Of a stretch of DNA of 64,000 nucleotides, positions 20,130 to 30,476 are shown one piece after another. The notes under the pieces are model-generated. The model saw only the letters and a program-made list of their open reading frames with translations, made no database searches and was not told the DNA's origin. Position 1 is the first letter of the stretch, and every line of letters begins with the position of its first letter. The DNA is from Erwinia pyri (GTDB lineage: Bacteria; Pseudomonadota; Gammaproteobacteria; Enterobacterales; Enterobacteriaceae): the NCBI RefSeq assembly GCF_030758455.1, contig NZ_CP132353.1:930001-994000 (forward strand). The letters run 5' to 3'. The position numbers and the translations under genes were made by a program.

Positions 20130-23100
20130 CACAGCTTGCCCAACGTCTTGATCCCCTGACGCTGCCTTTGCAGGGCGAACGGCTTATCGAGGCCTCGGCA
20201 GGAACGGGTAAGACCTTTACTATTGGCCTGCTTTATCTGCGTCTGTTGTTAGGGCTGGGGGGCGGCTCGGCTTACTCGCGTCCTCTGTCAGTAGAAGAAA
20301 TTCTGGTGGTTACCTTTACCGAGGCGGCAACAGCAGAGCTGCGCGGCCGTATCCGGGAGAATATCCATGCCTTACGCATCGCCTGCATCAGGGGCAATAC
20401 CTCTGACACCATGCTGGCGCAGCTGCTGGAGCAGATCCCCAATCTGACGCAGGCGGCAGCCCTGCTGCTGGCGGCGGAGCGGCAGATGGATGATGCCGGG
20501 ATTTTCACTATCCACGGCTTTTGCCAGCGGATGCTGAACCTCAATGCCTTTGAGTCCGGCATGCTGTTTGAGCAGCAGCTGATTGAGGATGAACTGCCGC
20601 TGCGTCGCCAGGCTATCGCTGATTTCTGGCGGCGTCACTGCTATCCCCTGCCGCTTGCCATTACTCGCGTGATGGCGCAACTGTGGCAGGGGCCGGAACA
20701 GCTCCTTGGCACGCTGTCGCCCTGGCTGAACGGCGAGGCGCTTTCGCTGAAGCATCCACCTGATTTGGAAGAAACTTTCACCGAGCGGCATGAGAAGATC
20801 ATCGCCAGGATCAATCAGCTTAAAGCCGCCTGGGTTGCTGCCGGCGATCTGCACGACCTGATTGCAAAGTCCGGCGTGGACAAGCGCAGCTACAGCAGTA
20901 AGCACTTACCTAACTGGCTGGAAAAGCTCTCGCAGTGGGCGGCGGAAGAGACGCAGGATTACAGCTTCCCGAAAGAGCTGGAACGCTTTGGTCAGCGCAT
21001 ACTGCTGGAGAAAACAAAAAAAGGGGAAGCCCCGGCCCATCCGCTGTTTGATGATATCGATCGCTTTCTGGCTGAACCGCTCTCCCTGCGCGAACTGGTT
21101 ATTGCCCGTGCGCTGAGCGAAGTGCGTTTTGTGACGCAGAAAGAGAAGACGCTGCGTGCGTTGCTGGGGTTTGACGACCTGCTCAGCAGACTCGATAACG
21201 CGCTGCAACAGCCCGCTGGCGAAGCGCTGGCTCAGGCGATCCGCACGCGCTATCCGGTTGCGCTAATCGATGAATTTCAGGATACCGACCCGCAGCAGTA
21301 TCGCATCTTCCGCACGATTTATGGCAAGCAGCCCGAGCATGCGCTGTTACTGATAGGCGACCCGAAGCAGGCTATCTATGCGTTTCGCGGCGCCGATATC
21401 TTCACCTATATGAAAGCGCGTAATGAAGTCAGCGCCCACTATACCCTTGAAACCAACTGGCGCTCCTCTCTGGCGATGGTTAACAGCGTTAATCACCTGT
21501 TCTCGCAGCTGGAAAACCCTTTTCTGTTTAACGACATTCCCTTTATTAAGGTGCAGCCCGCAGAGGCGAACGCCGCGCTGAGCTTTACGCTGGAAGGCCA
21601 GCAGCAGCCCGCGCTGCGTTTCTGGCTGCAGCCGGGGGATGGCGTAGGGGTAAGTGATTACCAACAGTTTATGGCGCGCCAGTGTGCCGCCGAGATTTGT
21701 CGCTGGCTGACCGCAGGCCAGCAGGGCAAAGCGCTGATTGGTAAAGCAGAGAAGTGCCGTCCGGTACAGGCATCGGATATCACTATCCTGGTTCGTAGCC
21801 GGAACGAAGCCTCGGTGATGCGCGAAGCGCTGAACGGCCTCAACATCCCTTCCGTCTATCTTTCTAACCGCGACAGCGTATTCACTACCCCGGAAGCCCG
21901 CGAAATGCTCTGGCTGCTACAGGCAGTGCTGGCGCCGGAGCAGGAAAGGGCGCTGCGCAGCGCGCTGGCAACCAGCATCTTTGGCCTGGACGCGCTGACA
22001 CTGGATGCGCTGAATCAGGATGAACGCGCCTGGGATGCGCTGGTGGATGAATTTGACCGCTACCGTCAGCGCTGGCTGAAGCGCGGCGTGCTGCCGATGC
22101 TGCGCGATCTGATGGTCAACCGGTCGATAGCAGAGAATCTGCTCGCCTCGGAGAGCGGTGAACGACGGCTGACCGATTTCCTGCATCTGGGGGAACTGTT
22201 ACAGGAAGCCTCTGCTCAGTTGGACAGTGAGCATGCGCTGGTCCGCTGGCTGGCGCAGGAGATCGCTCAGCCCAACGGGCAGTCCGCCAGCCAGCAGCTG
22301 CGGCTGGAGAGCGATCGTCATCTTGTGCAGATCGTCACCATCCATAAATCCAAAGGGCTGCAATATCCGCTGGTCTGGCTTCCTTTTGTGGCCAACTACC
22401 GCGAGGCAAGCCAGGGGATTTACCATGACCGGCAAAATTTTCAGGCGCTGCTTGATCTGCGGGATGAGGAGGAGAGCGTGGAGCTGGCCGAGCAGGAGCG
22501 GCTGGCGGAGGATCTGCGCCTGCTCTATGTGGCGCTGACGCGCTCCATCTGGCACTGCAGCGTGGGTATTGCGCCCCTGGTTAAAGGGAATCGTAAGAAA
22601 GAGGGCAATACCGACCTGCACCACAGCGCGCTCGGCTTTCTGGTGCAGAAAGGGGAAGCGGCAGATGCCAGCCAGCTGCTCAGCCATCTGCAGGCATTAC
22701 AAAATGAGGCGACAGAGGTCGTGCTTGCCGGTACGCCAGAGAGTACGCCCTGGCAGGTGGTCAGAGAGAGTGAGCAAACGCTTACCAGCCAGCAAATTAC
22801 CCGTGCGCTGCGCGACGAATGGCGAGTCACCAGCTATTCGGGACTGCAGCAGCATGGGCATGCCATGACCCTGGATCTGCTTCCCCGGCTGGATGTGGAT
22901 GCGGCGGGCGAAAGCCAGCCGCAGCAGATGAGTGAACTGACGCCGCACACCTTCCCGCGCGGTGCCGCGCCGGGGACCTTCCTGCATGGCCTTTTTGAGG
23001 ATCTGGACTTTACGCAGCCGATCAACGATGAGTGGTTAGCAGAACAGCTGCTGGGACAGGGCCACGATCCTGCCTGGCTGCCGGTGATGAAGCAGTGGCT

Positions 23101-23671
23101 GGAACGCATTCTGCAAACGCCTCTGGATGACTCTGGCGTCAGCCTCAGCCAGTTGCCAACCGACAAACGCCAGGTGGAGTTACAATTCTACCTGCCTATC
23201 CAGCGGATGCTGACGGCTGAGGCGCTTGACCGGCTGATCCGCCGTTACGATCCCCTCTCTGCCGAATGCCCGCCGCTGAATTTTCAGCAGGTTCAGGGTA
23301 TGCTGAAGGGTTTTATCGACCTCGTATTTCTCTGGCAGGGAAAATATTACCTGCTGGATTATAAATCTAACTGGCTGGGTGCCTCTGCTGAAGATTACAC
23401 CCCGCAGGCGATGGCTCAGGCGATGCAGTCGCATCGTTATGACCTGCAGTATCAGCTTTACTGCCTGGCTCTGCATCGCTATCTCCGTCACCGGCTGGCG
23501 GATTATGACTATCAGCACCATTTTGGCGGCGTGTTCTATCTCTTCCTGCGGGGAGTTGACGGTACGGCGAGTGAAAATGGTATTTACCGAACCCGTCCGG
23601 ACGCTGCGTTTATTGCAGAGCTGGACGCGCTGTTTGCAGGAAAAGAGCAGGAGGACGCATGTCAGGGATAA
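20126..23671 (+). CDS. recB: RecB, exonuclease V beta subunit
   Basis: 3'-5' superfamily 1 helicase and the only nuclease of RecBCD; it also loads RecA after Chi. 1181 residues (E. coli 1180). Walker A is ASAGTGKT with Lys29. Walker B/DEFQDTDP, the GDPKQAIY motif III, TIHKSKGLQYP (motif V) and LYVALTRS (motif VI) are visible. The C-terminal nuclease domain carries LDYKSN with Asp1078 and Lys1080, so it should be active. The start overlaps the ptrA stop (ATGA) and the end overlaps recD by 13 bp. Confidence 0.97.
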   Translation: MTQLAQRLDPLTLPLQGERLIEASAGTGKTFTIGLLYLRLLLGLGGGSAYSRPLSVEEILVVTFTEAATAELRGRIRENIHALRIACIRGNTSDTMLAQLLEQIPNLTQAAALLLAAERQMDDAGIFTIHGFCQRMLNLNAFESGMLFEQQLIEDELPLRRQAIADFWRRHCYPLPLAITRVMAQLWQGPEQLLGTLSPWLNGEALSLKHPPDLEETFTERHEKIIARINQLKAAWVAAGDLHDLIAKSGVDKRSYSSKHLPNWLEKLSQWAAEETQDYSFPKELERFGQRILLEKTKKGEAPAHPLFDDIDRFLAEPLSLRELVIARALSEVRFVTQKEKTLRALLGFDDLLSRLDNALQQPAGEALAQAIRTRYPVALIDEFQDTDPQQYRIFRTIYGKQPEHALLLIGDPKQAIYAFRGADIFTYMKARNEVSAHYTLETNWRSSLAMVNSVNHLFSQLENPFLFNDIPFIKVQPAEANAALSFTLEGQQQPALRFWLQPGDGVGVSDYQQFMARQCAAEICRWLTAGQQGKALIGKAEKCRPVQASDITILVRSRNEASVMREALNGLNIPSVYLSNRDSVFTTPEAREMLWLLQAVLAPEQERALRSALATSIFGLDALTLDALNQDERAWDALVDEFDRYRQRWLKRGVLPMLRDLMVNRSIAENLLASESGERRLTDFLHLGELLQEASAQLDSEHALVRWLAQEIAQPNGQSASQQLRLESDRHLVQIVTIHKSKGLQYPLVWLPFVANYREASQGIYHDRQNFQALLDLRDEEESVELAEQERLAEDLRLLYVALTRSIWHCSVGIAPLVKGNRKKEGNTDLHHSALGFLVQKGEAADASQLLSHLQALQNEATEVVLAGTPESTPWQVVRESEQTLTSQQITRALRDEWRVTSYSGLQQHGHAMTLDLLPRLDVDAAGESQPQQMSELTPHTFPRGAAPGTFLHGLFEDLDFTQPINDEWLAEQLLGQGHDPAWLPVMKQWLERILQTPLDDSGVSLSQLPTDKRQVELQFYLPIQRMLTAEALDRLIRRYDPLSAECPPLNFQQVQGMLKGFIDLVFLWQGKYYLLDYKSNWLGASAEDYTPQAMAQAMQSHRYDLQYQLYCLALHRYLRHRLADYDYQHHFGGVFYLFLRGVDGTASENGIYRTRPDAAFIAELDALFAGKEQEDACQG

Positions 23672-25497
23672 CCGAATTATTGCAGCAGGCCGCAGAGCTG
23701 CGGCTGTTTCGCGCCCTGGATATTCAGTTTGCCCGCATGGTGGCAACGGACGACCAGCCTGGCCTGATGCTGGCTGCGGCCTGCGTCAGTGCTGAAGCGG
23801 GAGAAGGACATGTCTGCCTGCCGCTGGTTCAGCTTACGGAACAGTTGCTGTTCGACGGACGGCAGCCAGAGCTTGCCCGTCAGCTCTGGCTGGCCGCCGG
23901 AGAACCAGAGTGGCTGGAGCTGCTTCAGGCTTGCGACGCGGTGGGCGATGGAGCGACAGCCACGCCGCTGGTTCTGCATCAGCAGCGGCTCTACCTGCAC
24001 CGGATGTGGCAATCGGAAGGGCAGGTCGCCAGGTTTATCATCAGTGAAACCACCGTCAGGGCGTTTGAGCCGCTAAACGTCAGGGCCGCGCTGGATAAGC
24101 TGTTTGGCCAGCAGCCCGATGACTGGCAGAAAATTGCCGCCGCCGTGGCTATCACCCGGCAAATAGCGGTGATCTCCGGCGGTCCTGGCACCGGCAAAAC
24201 CACCACCGTCGCCAAACTGCTGGCCACATTGCTGGCGCTTGACGGCACGCTACGCATCCGCCTGGCCGCGCCCACCGGCAAAGCGGCTGCCCGCCTCACC
24301 GAGTCGATGGGCAGAGCGATACAGCAGCTGGACGTCAGCGATGAAGAGAAACTGCGGTTTCCGGCGGAGGCGACTACCCTGCATCGCCTGTTAGGCGCGG
24401 TGCCCGGCAGCCAGCGTATGCGCTACCACAGCGGCAATCCCTTGCATCTGGATCTGCTGGTGGTGGATGAGGCCTCCATGGTGGACCTGCCGATGATGGC
24501 GAACCTTATTGCCGCCTTGCCTCCTCAGGCCAGAGTCATTTTTCTGGGTGACCGCGATCAGCTCGCATCGGTAGAGGCGGGGGCGATACTGGGCGATATC
24601 TGCCGTTGTGCCGAGTCAGGATACAGTGCGATCCGGGCGGATGAGCTGACGAGCCTGACCGGATGTCATATTGAAGGTCAGCATGCCCTGGATGCGCCTG
24701 CGGTGCGCGACAGCATCTGCCTGCTGCGTAAAAGCTACCGTTTTGATGCGTTGTCCGGCATCGGGCAGCTGGCACTGGCAGTTAATGCCGGAGACACGCG
24801 CCGGGTTGAGCAGGTATTCTCAGGCGAGTTCGGGGATATTGCACAATTTTCGCTGAGCAGCAGCGAGGAGTATCAGCAGTTGTTAACGGCCTGCGTGGAA
24901 GGCTACCGGGACTATCTGAAGCTGCAGGCAGCGGGCGCGTCAGCACAGGAAGTCCTTGAAGCCTTCAGTCGTTTCCAGCTTTTGTGCGCGCTGCGGGAAG
25001 GGCCTTTTGGCGTCGCCGGGCTGAACGAGCGCATTGAGATGTCGCTGCAAAGAGCGGGATTAATTCATCGTCCGCCCGGCTCTGCCGGCAAATGGTATGC
25101 TGGTCGTCCGGTGATGATTGCCCGCAATGACAGCGCGCTGGGACTGTTTAATGGCGATATCGGCATCGCAATGTGGGACCCGGAGCGAAACCTGAAAGTC
25201 TTCTTTCCGCTGCCTGACGGCAGCATCAAAGCGGTTCAGCCCAGCCGTCTTCCGCCGCACGACACCGCTTTTGCTATGACCGTGCATAAATCTCAGGGAT
25301 CTGAATTTGAGCACACGCTGCTGGTGCTGCCCACACAGTTTACGCCGGTGCTGACCCGCGAACTGGTTTACACCGCCATCACTCGCGCGAAATCGCGGCT
25401 GTCGCTCTATGCGAACCAGAGCGTGCTGAGCAGTGCGGTAAAAATGAGGACGTTACGGCGAAGCGGACTGGTGGAGCGGTTAGCGGAGATCAAATAA
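23659..25497 (+). CDS. recD: RecD, exonuclease V alpha subunit
   Basis: 5'-3' superfamily 1B helicase of RecBCD; it makes the enzyme fast and controls RecA loading before Chi. 612 residues (E. coli 608). Walker A is GGPGTGKTT with Lys180. APTGKAAARL (Ia), VVDEASMVDL (II), FLGDRDQLASVEAG (III) and the C-terminal TVHKSQGSEF and YTAITRAK motifs are intact. A strong GGAGGA Shine-Dalgarno lies inside the end of recB. A bidirectional-looking hairpin follows. Confidence 0.97.
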   Translation: MSGITELLQQAAELRLFRALDIQFARMVATDDQPGLMLAAACVSAEAGEGHVCLPLVQLTEQLLFDGRQPELARQLWLAAGEPEWLELLQACDAVGDGATATPLVLHQQRLYLHRMWQSEGQVARFIISETTVRAFEPLNVRAALDKLFGQQPDDWQKIAAAVAITRQIAVISGGPGTGKTTTVAKLLATLLALDGTLRIRLAAPTGKAAARLTESMGRAIQQLDVSDEEKLRFPAEATTLHRLLGAVPGSQRMRYHSGNPLHLDLLVVDEASMVDLPMMANLIAALPPQARVIFLGDRDQLASVEAGAILGDICRCAESGYSAIRADELTSLTGCHIEGQHALDAPAVRDSICLLRKSYRFDALSGIGQLALAVNAGDTRRVEQVFSGEFGDIAQFSLSSSEEYQQLLTACVEGYRDYLKLQAAGASAQEVLEAFSRFQLLCALREGPFGVAGLNERIEMSLQRAGLIHRPPGSAGKWYAGRPVMIARNDSALGLFNGDIGIAMWDPERNLKVFFPLPDGSIKAVQPSRLPPHDTAFAMTVHKSQGSEFEHTLLVLPTQFTPVLTRELVYTAITRAKSRLSLYANQSVLSSAVKMRTLRRSGLVERLAEIK

Positions 25498-25521
25498 CCG
25501 GGGCGTTTCCCGCCCCGGTTA
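25495..25521. terminator. Hairpin between convergent recD and argA
   Basis: TAACCGGGGCG (25495-25505) and CGCCCCGGTTA (25511-25521) form a perfect 11-bp stem with a 5-base loop. It overlaps the recD stop codon and lies 7 bases past the argA stop, so it can serve both. The U-tracts are poor. Confidence 0.6.
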
Positions 25522-25528
25522 CTGAAAC

Positions 25529-26875
25529 TTAGCTCAGCAGGCGCGCATGGCGCAGATCGGCCATCAGCACTTTTGAACGACGCTGATAGTTATACATCAG
25601 CTTTTTACTCTCCGGCAGCACTTCAATATCCACCGGCGTAAAGCCGCGCTCCTGGAACCAGTGAATGCTGCGTGTCGTCAGCACAAACAGTTTTTTCAAC
25701 CCCATCTGGCGCGCCTGTAGCGCCACGCGCTCCAGCAGCGCTTCACCACGCGATGAGCTGCGGTAATCGGGATGCACGGCCACGCAGGCCATCTCGCCGA
25801 TCTCCTCTTCCGGGAAGGGATAGAGCGCCGCACAACCGATGGTCAGGTTATCGCGCTCAATGATAGTGAACTTATCGATCTCCATCTCCAGCTGCTCACG
25901 CGAACGGCGAACCAGAATGCCCTGCTGCTCCAGCGGGCGAATCAACTCCAGAATCCCCCCTATATCATTGATGGTCGCGCGACGGATCTGCTCTGCGCTT
26001 TCCATAACAATCTGCGTCCCGATACCGTCACGAGAAAAGAGCTCCTGCAGCAGAGCGCCATCTTCCTGATAGCTGATGAGATGGCTGCGCCGCACGCCGC
26101 TGCGGCACGCTTTCACTGCGCCGCGCAGAAAGCGCACGGTACCCGACAGGTAATCATCCTGCTGTTCCAGCTCCTCAATGCGCTGCTGAGCTTCTTTCGG
26201 GAAAAGTTCAGAGATGATGTCGCCTTCGTTGTTGGTCACACCCTGTTCTGAGCAGAAGCCAATCATCTTCTCAGCTTTTAATTTGATAGCCAACTGGGTA
26301 GCGACCTCTTCCGAGGTGAGATTAAAGCTCTCACCGGTGACCGAGACGGCAACAGGCCCCATCAGCACAATGGCGCCGCTATCGAGCTGGCGATGGATCG
26401 CTTCTTCATCGATACGACGGATACGGCCGCTGTGGCAGTAATCCACGCCGTCATCCACGCCCAGCGGCTGCGCAATGATAAAGTTGCCGCTGACGACGTT
26501 GATGTGCGCGCCCTGCAACGGCGTGTTGTTCAGGCTCATGGAGAGGCGGGCGGTGATATCGAGCTGGAGTCGCCCAGCAGCCTGCTTCACCAGCTCAAGC
26601 GCGTGCGCGTCGGTTACGCGGGTATGTTTGTGATAGAGAGGTTCCAGCTGATGTTCAGCCAGGTTAGCGTCGATTTGCGGACGCGCACCATAGACCACCA
26701 CCAGCCGGATCCCCAGGCTGTGCAGCAGGCCAATGTCGTTGACGATGCCAGAAAAGTTCTCATGCTCGATGGCTTCGCCGCCCAGCATAATGACAAACGT
26801 TTTACCACGGTGGGCATTGATATAGGGGACGGTATGACGAAAACCCTGAACCAGCTCGGTACTCCGTTCCTTCAC
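25529..26875 (-). CDS. argA: ArgA, N-acetylglutamate synthase
   Basis: Acetylates glutamate with acetyl-CoA, the first and arginine-inhibited step of arginine synthesis. The start is the GTG at 26875, with AGAGGG 7 bases upstream; this gives VKERSTEL, matching the family start. The 448 residues contain an N-terminal amino-acid-kinase-like regulatory domain ([24 protein letters not shown]) and a C-terminal GNAT domain ([20 protein letters not shown]). The C-terminus carries about seven extra residues after MADL compared with E. coli. Two ARG boxes just upstream predict ArgR repression. Confidence 0.96.
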   Translation of the reverse strand: MKERSTELVQGFRHTVPYINAHRGKTFVIMLGGEAIEHENFSGIVNDIGLLHSLGIRLVVVYGARPQIDANLAEHQLEPLYHKHTRVTDAHALELVKQAAGRLQLDITARLSMSLNNTPLQGAHINVVSGNFIIAQPLGVDDGVDYCHSGRIRRIDEEAIHRQLDSGAIVLMGPVAVSVTGESFNLTSEEVATQLAIKLKAEKMIGFCSEQGVTNNEGDIISELFPKEAQQRIEELEQQDDYLSGTVRFLRGAVKACRSGVRRSHLISYQEDGALLQELFSRDGIGTQIVMESAEQIRRATINDIGGILELIRPLEQQGILVRRSREQLEMEIDKFTIIERDNLTIGCAALYPFPEEEIGEMACVAVHPDYRSSSRGEALLERVALQARQMGLKKLFVLTTRSIHWFQERGFTPVDIEVLPESKKLMYNYQRRSKVLMADLRHARLLS

Positions 26876-26886
26876 GGCAAACCCTC

Positions 26887-26904
26887 TATGAATTATTATT
26901 CGCT
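26887..26904 (-). promoter_or_regulatory. ARG box 1 (ArgR operator) of argA
   Basis: The 18-mer TATGAATTATTATTCGCT matches the ARG-box consensus (wnTGAATwwwwATTCAnw) except at one position. It is 11 bp upstream of the argA GTG start and is paired with a second box 3 bp away, the spacing typical of ArgR operators. Confidence 0.85.
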
Positions 26905-26907
26905 AAA

Positions 26908-26925
26908 AGTGTATTTTTATTCTTT
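26908..26925 (-). promoter_or_regulatory. ARG box 2 (ArgR operator) of argA
   Basis: AGTGTATTTTTATTCTTT matches the ARG-box consensus with two mismatches and lies exactly 3 bp from box 1. ArgR hexamers bind such box pairs cooperatively in the presence of arginine. Confidence 0.75.
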
Positions 26926-27110
26926 TATGGCCTGGGCGCAAGTGGTAATTTTCTGCGGTTTTTCCTTTTTTAATTTCAGCCATCATGCTAATACGCTGCA
27001 TTTTATCGCTTTTTCTGGGTGACACCGCTAAAGGGATTCGATAAAGTTTTTGCCCCTGGTAGTCATTTGGCTTTTTTTCAGACACACAACAGTTCTTCTT
27101 CTGGAGTCGC

Positions 27111-28364
27111 ATGTCCGATTTACCCTCGCCTGGCCGACGCAGGTGGTTAAAAAGTGCAGGAGCCGTGCTGCTGCTGAGCGTCAGCAAAGTGGGGTTGGCG
27201 GCCAGTAGTCATGTGGTGGCTATCCGCATCTGGCCCTCTTCCACCTATTCCCGCCTGACGCTGGAGTCGAACGGCCCGCTTAAATATAAGCAGTTTGCGC
27301 TCAGCCACCCTGAACGGGTGGTGATCGATATTGCCAATATCCGGCTCAACCACGCGTTAAAAGGGATCGGTAATCTGGTCCGCCGCGACGATCCCTATAT
27401 CAAAAATGCGCGGGTAGGGCAGTTTAATGCCAGTACCGTCCGGCTGGTGCTGGAGCTTAAGCAGAACGTAAGCCCTCGCATCTTTACGCTGGCCCCGGTG
27501 GCAGGCATCAAAAACCGGCTGGTGCTCGATCTCTATCCAGCCAAAGGCAGCAGCTACGATCACGAAGACGATCCGCTGCTGGCCTTGCTGCAGGACTACA
27601 ACAAAGGCGATCTGGAAAAAACACAGCCCGCGGCCGCCCCTTTACCGGGTAAAGCGGGGCGGGACCGACCGATTGTGATCATGCTGGATCCCGGCCACGG
27701 GGGGGAAGATTCCGGCGCCGTAGGCAAGCATAAAACGCGTGAAAAGGACATCGTGCTGAAGATTGCGCGGCGGCTGAAGTCGTTAATCGATAAAGAGCCC
27801 AATATGCGGGCCTATATGACGCGCAACGAAGATGTGTTTATCCCGCTGAAAGTCAGGGTCGCCAAAGCGCGCAAGCAGCGTGCCGATCTGTTTGTCTCTA
27901 TTCATGCAGATGCATTTACCAGCCGTGCGGCGCGGGGATCTTCGGTCTTTGCGCTTTCCACCAAAGGCGCAACCAGCACCGCAGCCCGCTTTCTGGCCCG
28001 GACTCAGAATGAGTCAGATTTGATTGGCGGCGTCAGCATGAGCGGCGACCGCTATCTCGACCACACCATGTTCGATATGGTGCAGAGCCTGACTATCAAT
28101 GACAGTCTGAAATTCGGCAAAGAAGTGCTTGCCCGCATGGGCAAGGTGAACCATCTGCATAAAAAAACGGTGGATCAGGCGGGGTTTGCGGTACTGAAAG
28201 CACCCGATATTCCCTCAATCCTGGTAGAGACCGCATTTATCAGCAATCTGGAAGAGGAGCGTAAGCTGCGCACCACCCGCTTTCAGCATCAGGTAGCGGA
28301 TTCCATTCTGGCAGGCATCAAGGCCTACTTTGCCAGCGGCGCGTCGCTGGCCCCGAGAAAGTAG
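27111..28364 (+). CDS. amiC: AmiC, N-acetylmuramoyl-L-alanine amidase
   Basis: Periplasmic zinc amidase that splits septal peptidoglycan during daughter-cell separation and is activated by NlpD. At 417 residues it equals E. coli AmiC. The N-terminus carries a twin-arginine signal (RRRWLK, then a hydrophobic stretch ending GLAAS), so export is by Tat. An AMIN domain (about 33-135) targets it to the septum. The Amidase_3 domain begins at [15 protein letters not shown] (zinc His and Glu) and continues through SIHADAF (zinc His) and the late VETAFISN (catalytic Glu). TCTGGAG precedes the ATG. It is divergent from argA. Confidence 0.97.
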   Translation: MSDLPSPGRRRWLKSAGAVLLLSVSKVGLAASSHVVAIRIWPSSTYSRLTLESNGPLKYKQFALSHPERVVIDIANIRLNHALKGIGNLVRRDDPYIKNARVGQFNASTVRLVLELKQNVSPRIFTLAPVAGIKNRLVLDLYPAKGSSYDHEDDPLLALLQDYNKGDLEKTQPAAAPLPGKAGRDRPIVIMLDPGHGGEDSGAVGKHKTREKDIVLKIARRLKSLIDKEPNMRAYMTRNEDVFIPLKVRVAKARKQRADLFVSIHADAFTSRAARGSSVFALSTKGATSTAARFLARTQNESDLIGGVSMSGDRYLDHTMFDMVQSLTINDSLKFGKEVLARMGKVNHLHKKTVDQAGFAVLKAPDIPSILVETAFISNLEEERKLRTTRFQHQVADSILAGIKAYFASGASLAPRK

Positions 28365-28693
28365 CCTGAACGGCAGGGTGAAGTGGATTTGTCCTGCTGT
28401 CAGCCGCGACGTTAATAATTTCAGCCGTTGCAGGCACTGGCCGCCGGAAAACACTATTGCGCGTCATTCAGGCGCGCATGTTGGTTTCATTGTCAGTTAA
28501 CCATTTCAGCCGCAGCGCAATCCCCAGCACTCTGCGGGTAACGAAGTAAAATTCCGATGCGGGAGCTGTGCAGAAGGTGTCTGAAGCGAGCGTTGTGCTG
28601 AGGGGATTTAAAGCGTTATCTGCTTAGCGAGTATTTGAGAGGTAATTGTTCAGCGGGATTGGCGTTAAAGAAGGGTTTTCAGACGCCAGAAAC
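28365..28693. other. Gene-free stretch between amiC and the tRNA operon
   Basis: About 330 bases without a conserved gene or recognised RNA. Only small inverted repeats are visible, for example GCGCG...GCGCGC around 28458-28477. It separates the convergent amiC and tRNA transcripts. Confidence 0.6.
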
Positions 28694-28716
28694 AAAAAAA
28701 CACCCGTTAAGGTGTT
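28694..28716 (-). terminator. Terminator of the initiator tRNA operon
   Basis: On the minus strand AACACC (28716-28711) pairs with GGTGTT (28704-28699) around a 6-base loop, and the RNA would end in a run of U from the A-tract 28694-28700. It lies just past the last tRNA. Confidence 0.85.
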
Positions 28717-28720
28717 AAGT

Positions 28721-28797
<77 letters not shown>

Positions 28798-28857
28798 TCC
28801 GAAATACTGCTGCTTCCATCACAACAGCTACTGCTGTACTGCACACTTCCTGAGAAG

Positions 28858-28934
<77 letters not shown>

Positions 28935-28998
28935 TCCGAAATACTGTTGCTTCCATCACAACAGCTACTGCCTTGTTCACAGACCTTCTCAAAAGAGT

Positions 28999-29075
<77 letters not shown>

Positions 29076-29088
29076 TCTGTGGAAGCGC

Positions 29089-29116
29089 ACTATACTCTCA
29101 GTGAGTTTGGTTGCAA
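29089..29116 (-). promoter_or_regulatory. Promoter of the initiator tRNA operon
   Basis: On the minus strand, TTGCAA (29116-29111) and TATAGT (29094-29089) are separated by 16 bp and followed by a GC-rich discriminator (GCGC), as expected for stringently controlled stable-RNA promoters. It is predicted from sequence. Confidence 0.7.
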
Positions 29117-29279
29117 CCCCTTTTTGCAACAAACTCATCAAAATAGCGCTGTCTGCTTAATTCTCACCCATCTTGCCGCGAGATCCCCCCGGGCAACCGA
29201 TCTTTACCGTTGTGCCGTTTAATTCTCTCAGTGCCTTTGCTATCTTCGGCGAGGAATTCCGCAAAGAGGGCAGTAGAGA

Positions 29280-30425
29280 ATGAAAGGACGTTGGGCGAAG
29301 TATGCAGTAACAGGGGCGTTAATTGCCCTGCTGGCGGGATGTTCTTCAAAACCGACCGATCGCGGTCAGCAATATAAAGATGGCAAGCTTGAGCAGCCGC
29401 TGGGCCTGGTGAATCAGCCTAACGCTAAGGGGCGTCCGGTCAATGGTAAAGATTTTGGCGATCAGATCAGCGAAATTCAGTACGCTTCGCCCGGCATGTA
29501 CTCGCGACAGAACAGCACCTACAGCTCGCTGAAAGCCTGGCTGATGGCCGGCGGCGATACCCGCCAGCTGCGCCAGTTTGGCCTGAATGCTTACCAGATG
29601 GAAGGCACCGACAACTATGGCAACGTGCAGTTTACCGGCTACTACACGCCGGTTATCCATGCGCGCTACACCCGTCAGGGCGAGTTCCAGTATCCTTTAT
29701 ACAGAATGCCGCCCCGTGCTAAAGGTGGGCGTCTGCCCAGCCGCGCGGATATTTACAGCGGCGCGCTGGGCGAACGTTACATCGTGGGTTACAGCAACTC
29801 GCTGATGGATAACTTCATTATGGATGTGCAGGGCAGCGGCTATGTCGATTATGGCGATGGCCGTCCGCTGACGTTCTTTGGCTACGGCGGCAAAAATGGC
29901 CACGCCTATCGCAGTATTGGCAAGGTGCTGATCGATCGCGGTGAGGTGAAGCGCGAAGATATGTCGATGCAGGCGATCCGTAAATGGGGGGAAGAGCACA
30001 GCCCGGCCGAAGTGCGTGAGCTGCTTGAACAGAACCCTTCCTTCGTCTTCTTTAAGCCAGAGGAGTTCGCTCCGGTGCGCGGCGCCAGCGCCGTGCCGCT
30101 GGTGGCAAAAGCTTCGGTAGCGTCCGATCGATCGCTGATCCCACCAGGGACCGCTTTGCTGGCGGAAGTCCCGCTGCTGGACAACAACGGTAAATTTACC
30201 GGAAAATATGAGATGCGGATGATGGTCTCGCTGGATGTGGGGGGCGCGATTAAAGGCCAGCACTTCGATATCTATCAGGGCATTGGCGAACAGGCGGGCC
30301 ATATGGCCGGCTGGTATAACCATTATGGCCGCGTCTGGGTGCTGAAAGCCGCGCCTGGCGCGGGCGCACCGGTTTTCTCTTCCGCACAAAATAGCACGGG
30401 TAGCTCCGGCCTGCTCACCCAGTAG
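29280..30425 (+). CDS. mltA: MltA, membrane-bound lytic murein transglycosylase A
   Basis: Outer-membrane lipoprotein that cleaves the glycan strand of peptidoglycan to 1,6-anhydro-muropeptides. 381 residues (E. coli 365). Signal peptide with lipobox LLAGC (Cys21) followed by Ser-Ser, predicting outer-membrane sorting. The MltA double-psi-barrel domain contains GNVQFTGYYTP and the C-terminal 3D region MMVSLDVGGAIKG...HFDIYQGIG, where Asp330 is the likely catalytic acid, then YNHYGRVWVL. The C-terminal tail is longer than in E. coli and Ser/Gly-rich. Confidence 0.96.
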   Translation: MKGRWAKYAVTGALIALLAGCSSKPTDRGQQYKDGKLEQPLGLVNQPNAKGRPVNGKDFGDQISEIQYASPGMYSRQNSTYSSLKAWLMAGGDTRQLRQFGLNAYQMEGTDNYGNVQFTGYYTPVIHARYTRQGEFQYPLYRMPPRAKGGRLPSRADIYSGALGERYIVGYSNSLMDNFIMDVQGSGYVDYGDGRPLTFFGYGGKNGHAYRSIGKVLIDRGEVKREDMSMQAIRKWGEEHSPAEVRELLEQNPSFVFFKPEEFAPVRGASAVPLVAKASVASDRSLIPPGTALLAEVPLLDNNGKFTGKYEMRMMVSLDVGGAIKGQHFDIYQGIGEQAGHMAGWYNHYGRVWVLKAAPGAGAPVFSSAQNSTGSSGLLTQ

Positions 30426-30476
30426 CAGGTACCCGCGGGCTGGTTCGCCAGCCCGTCACTGATTCCGAGGTAAGAC

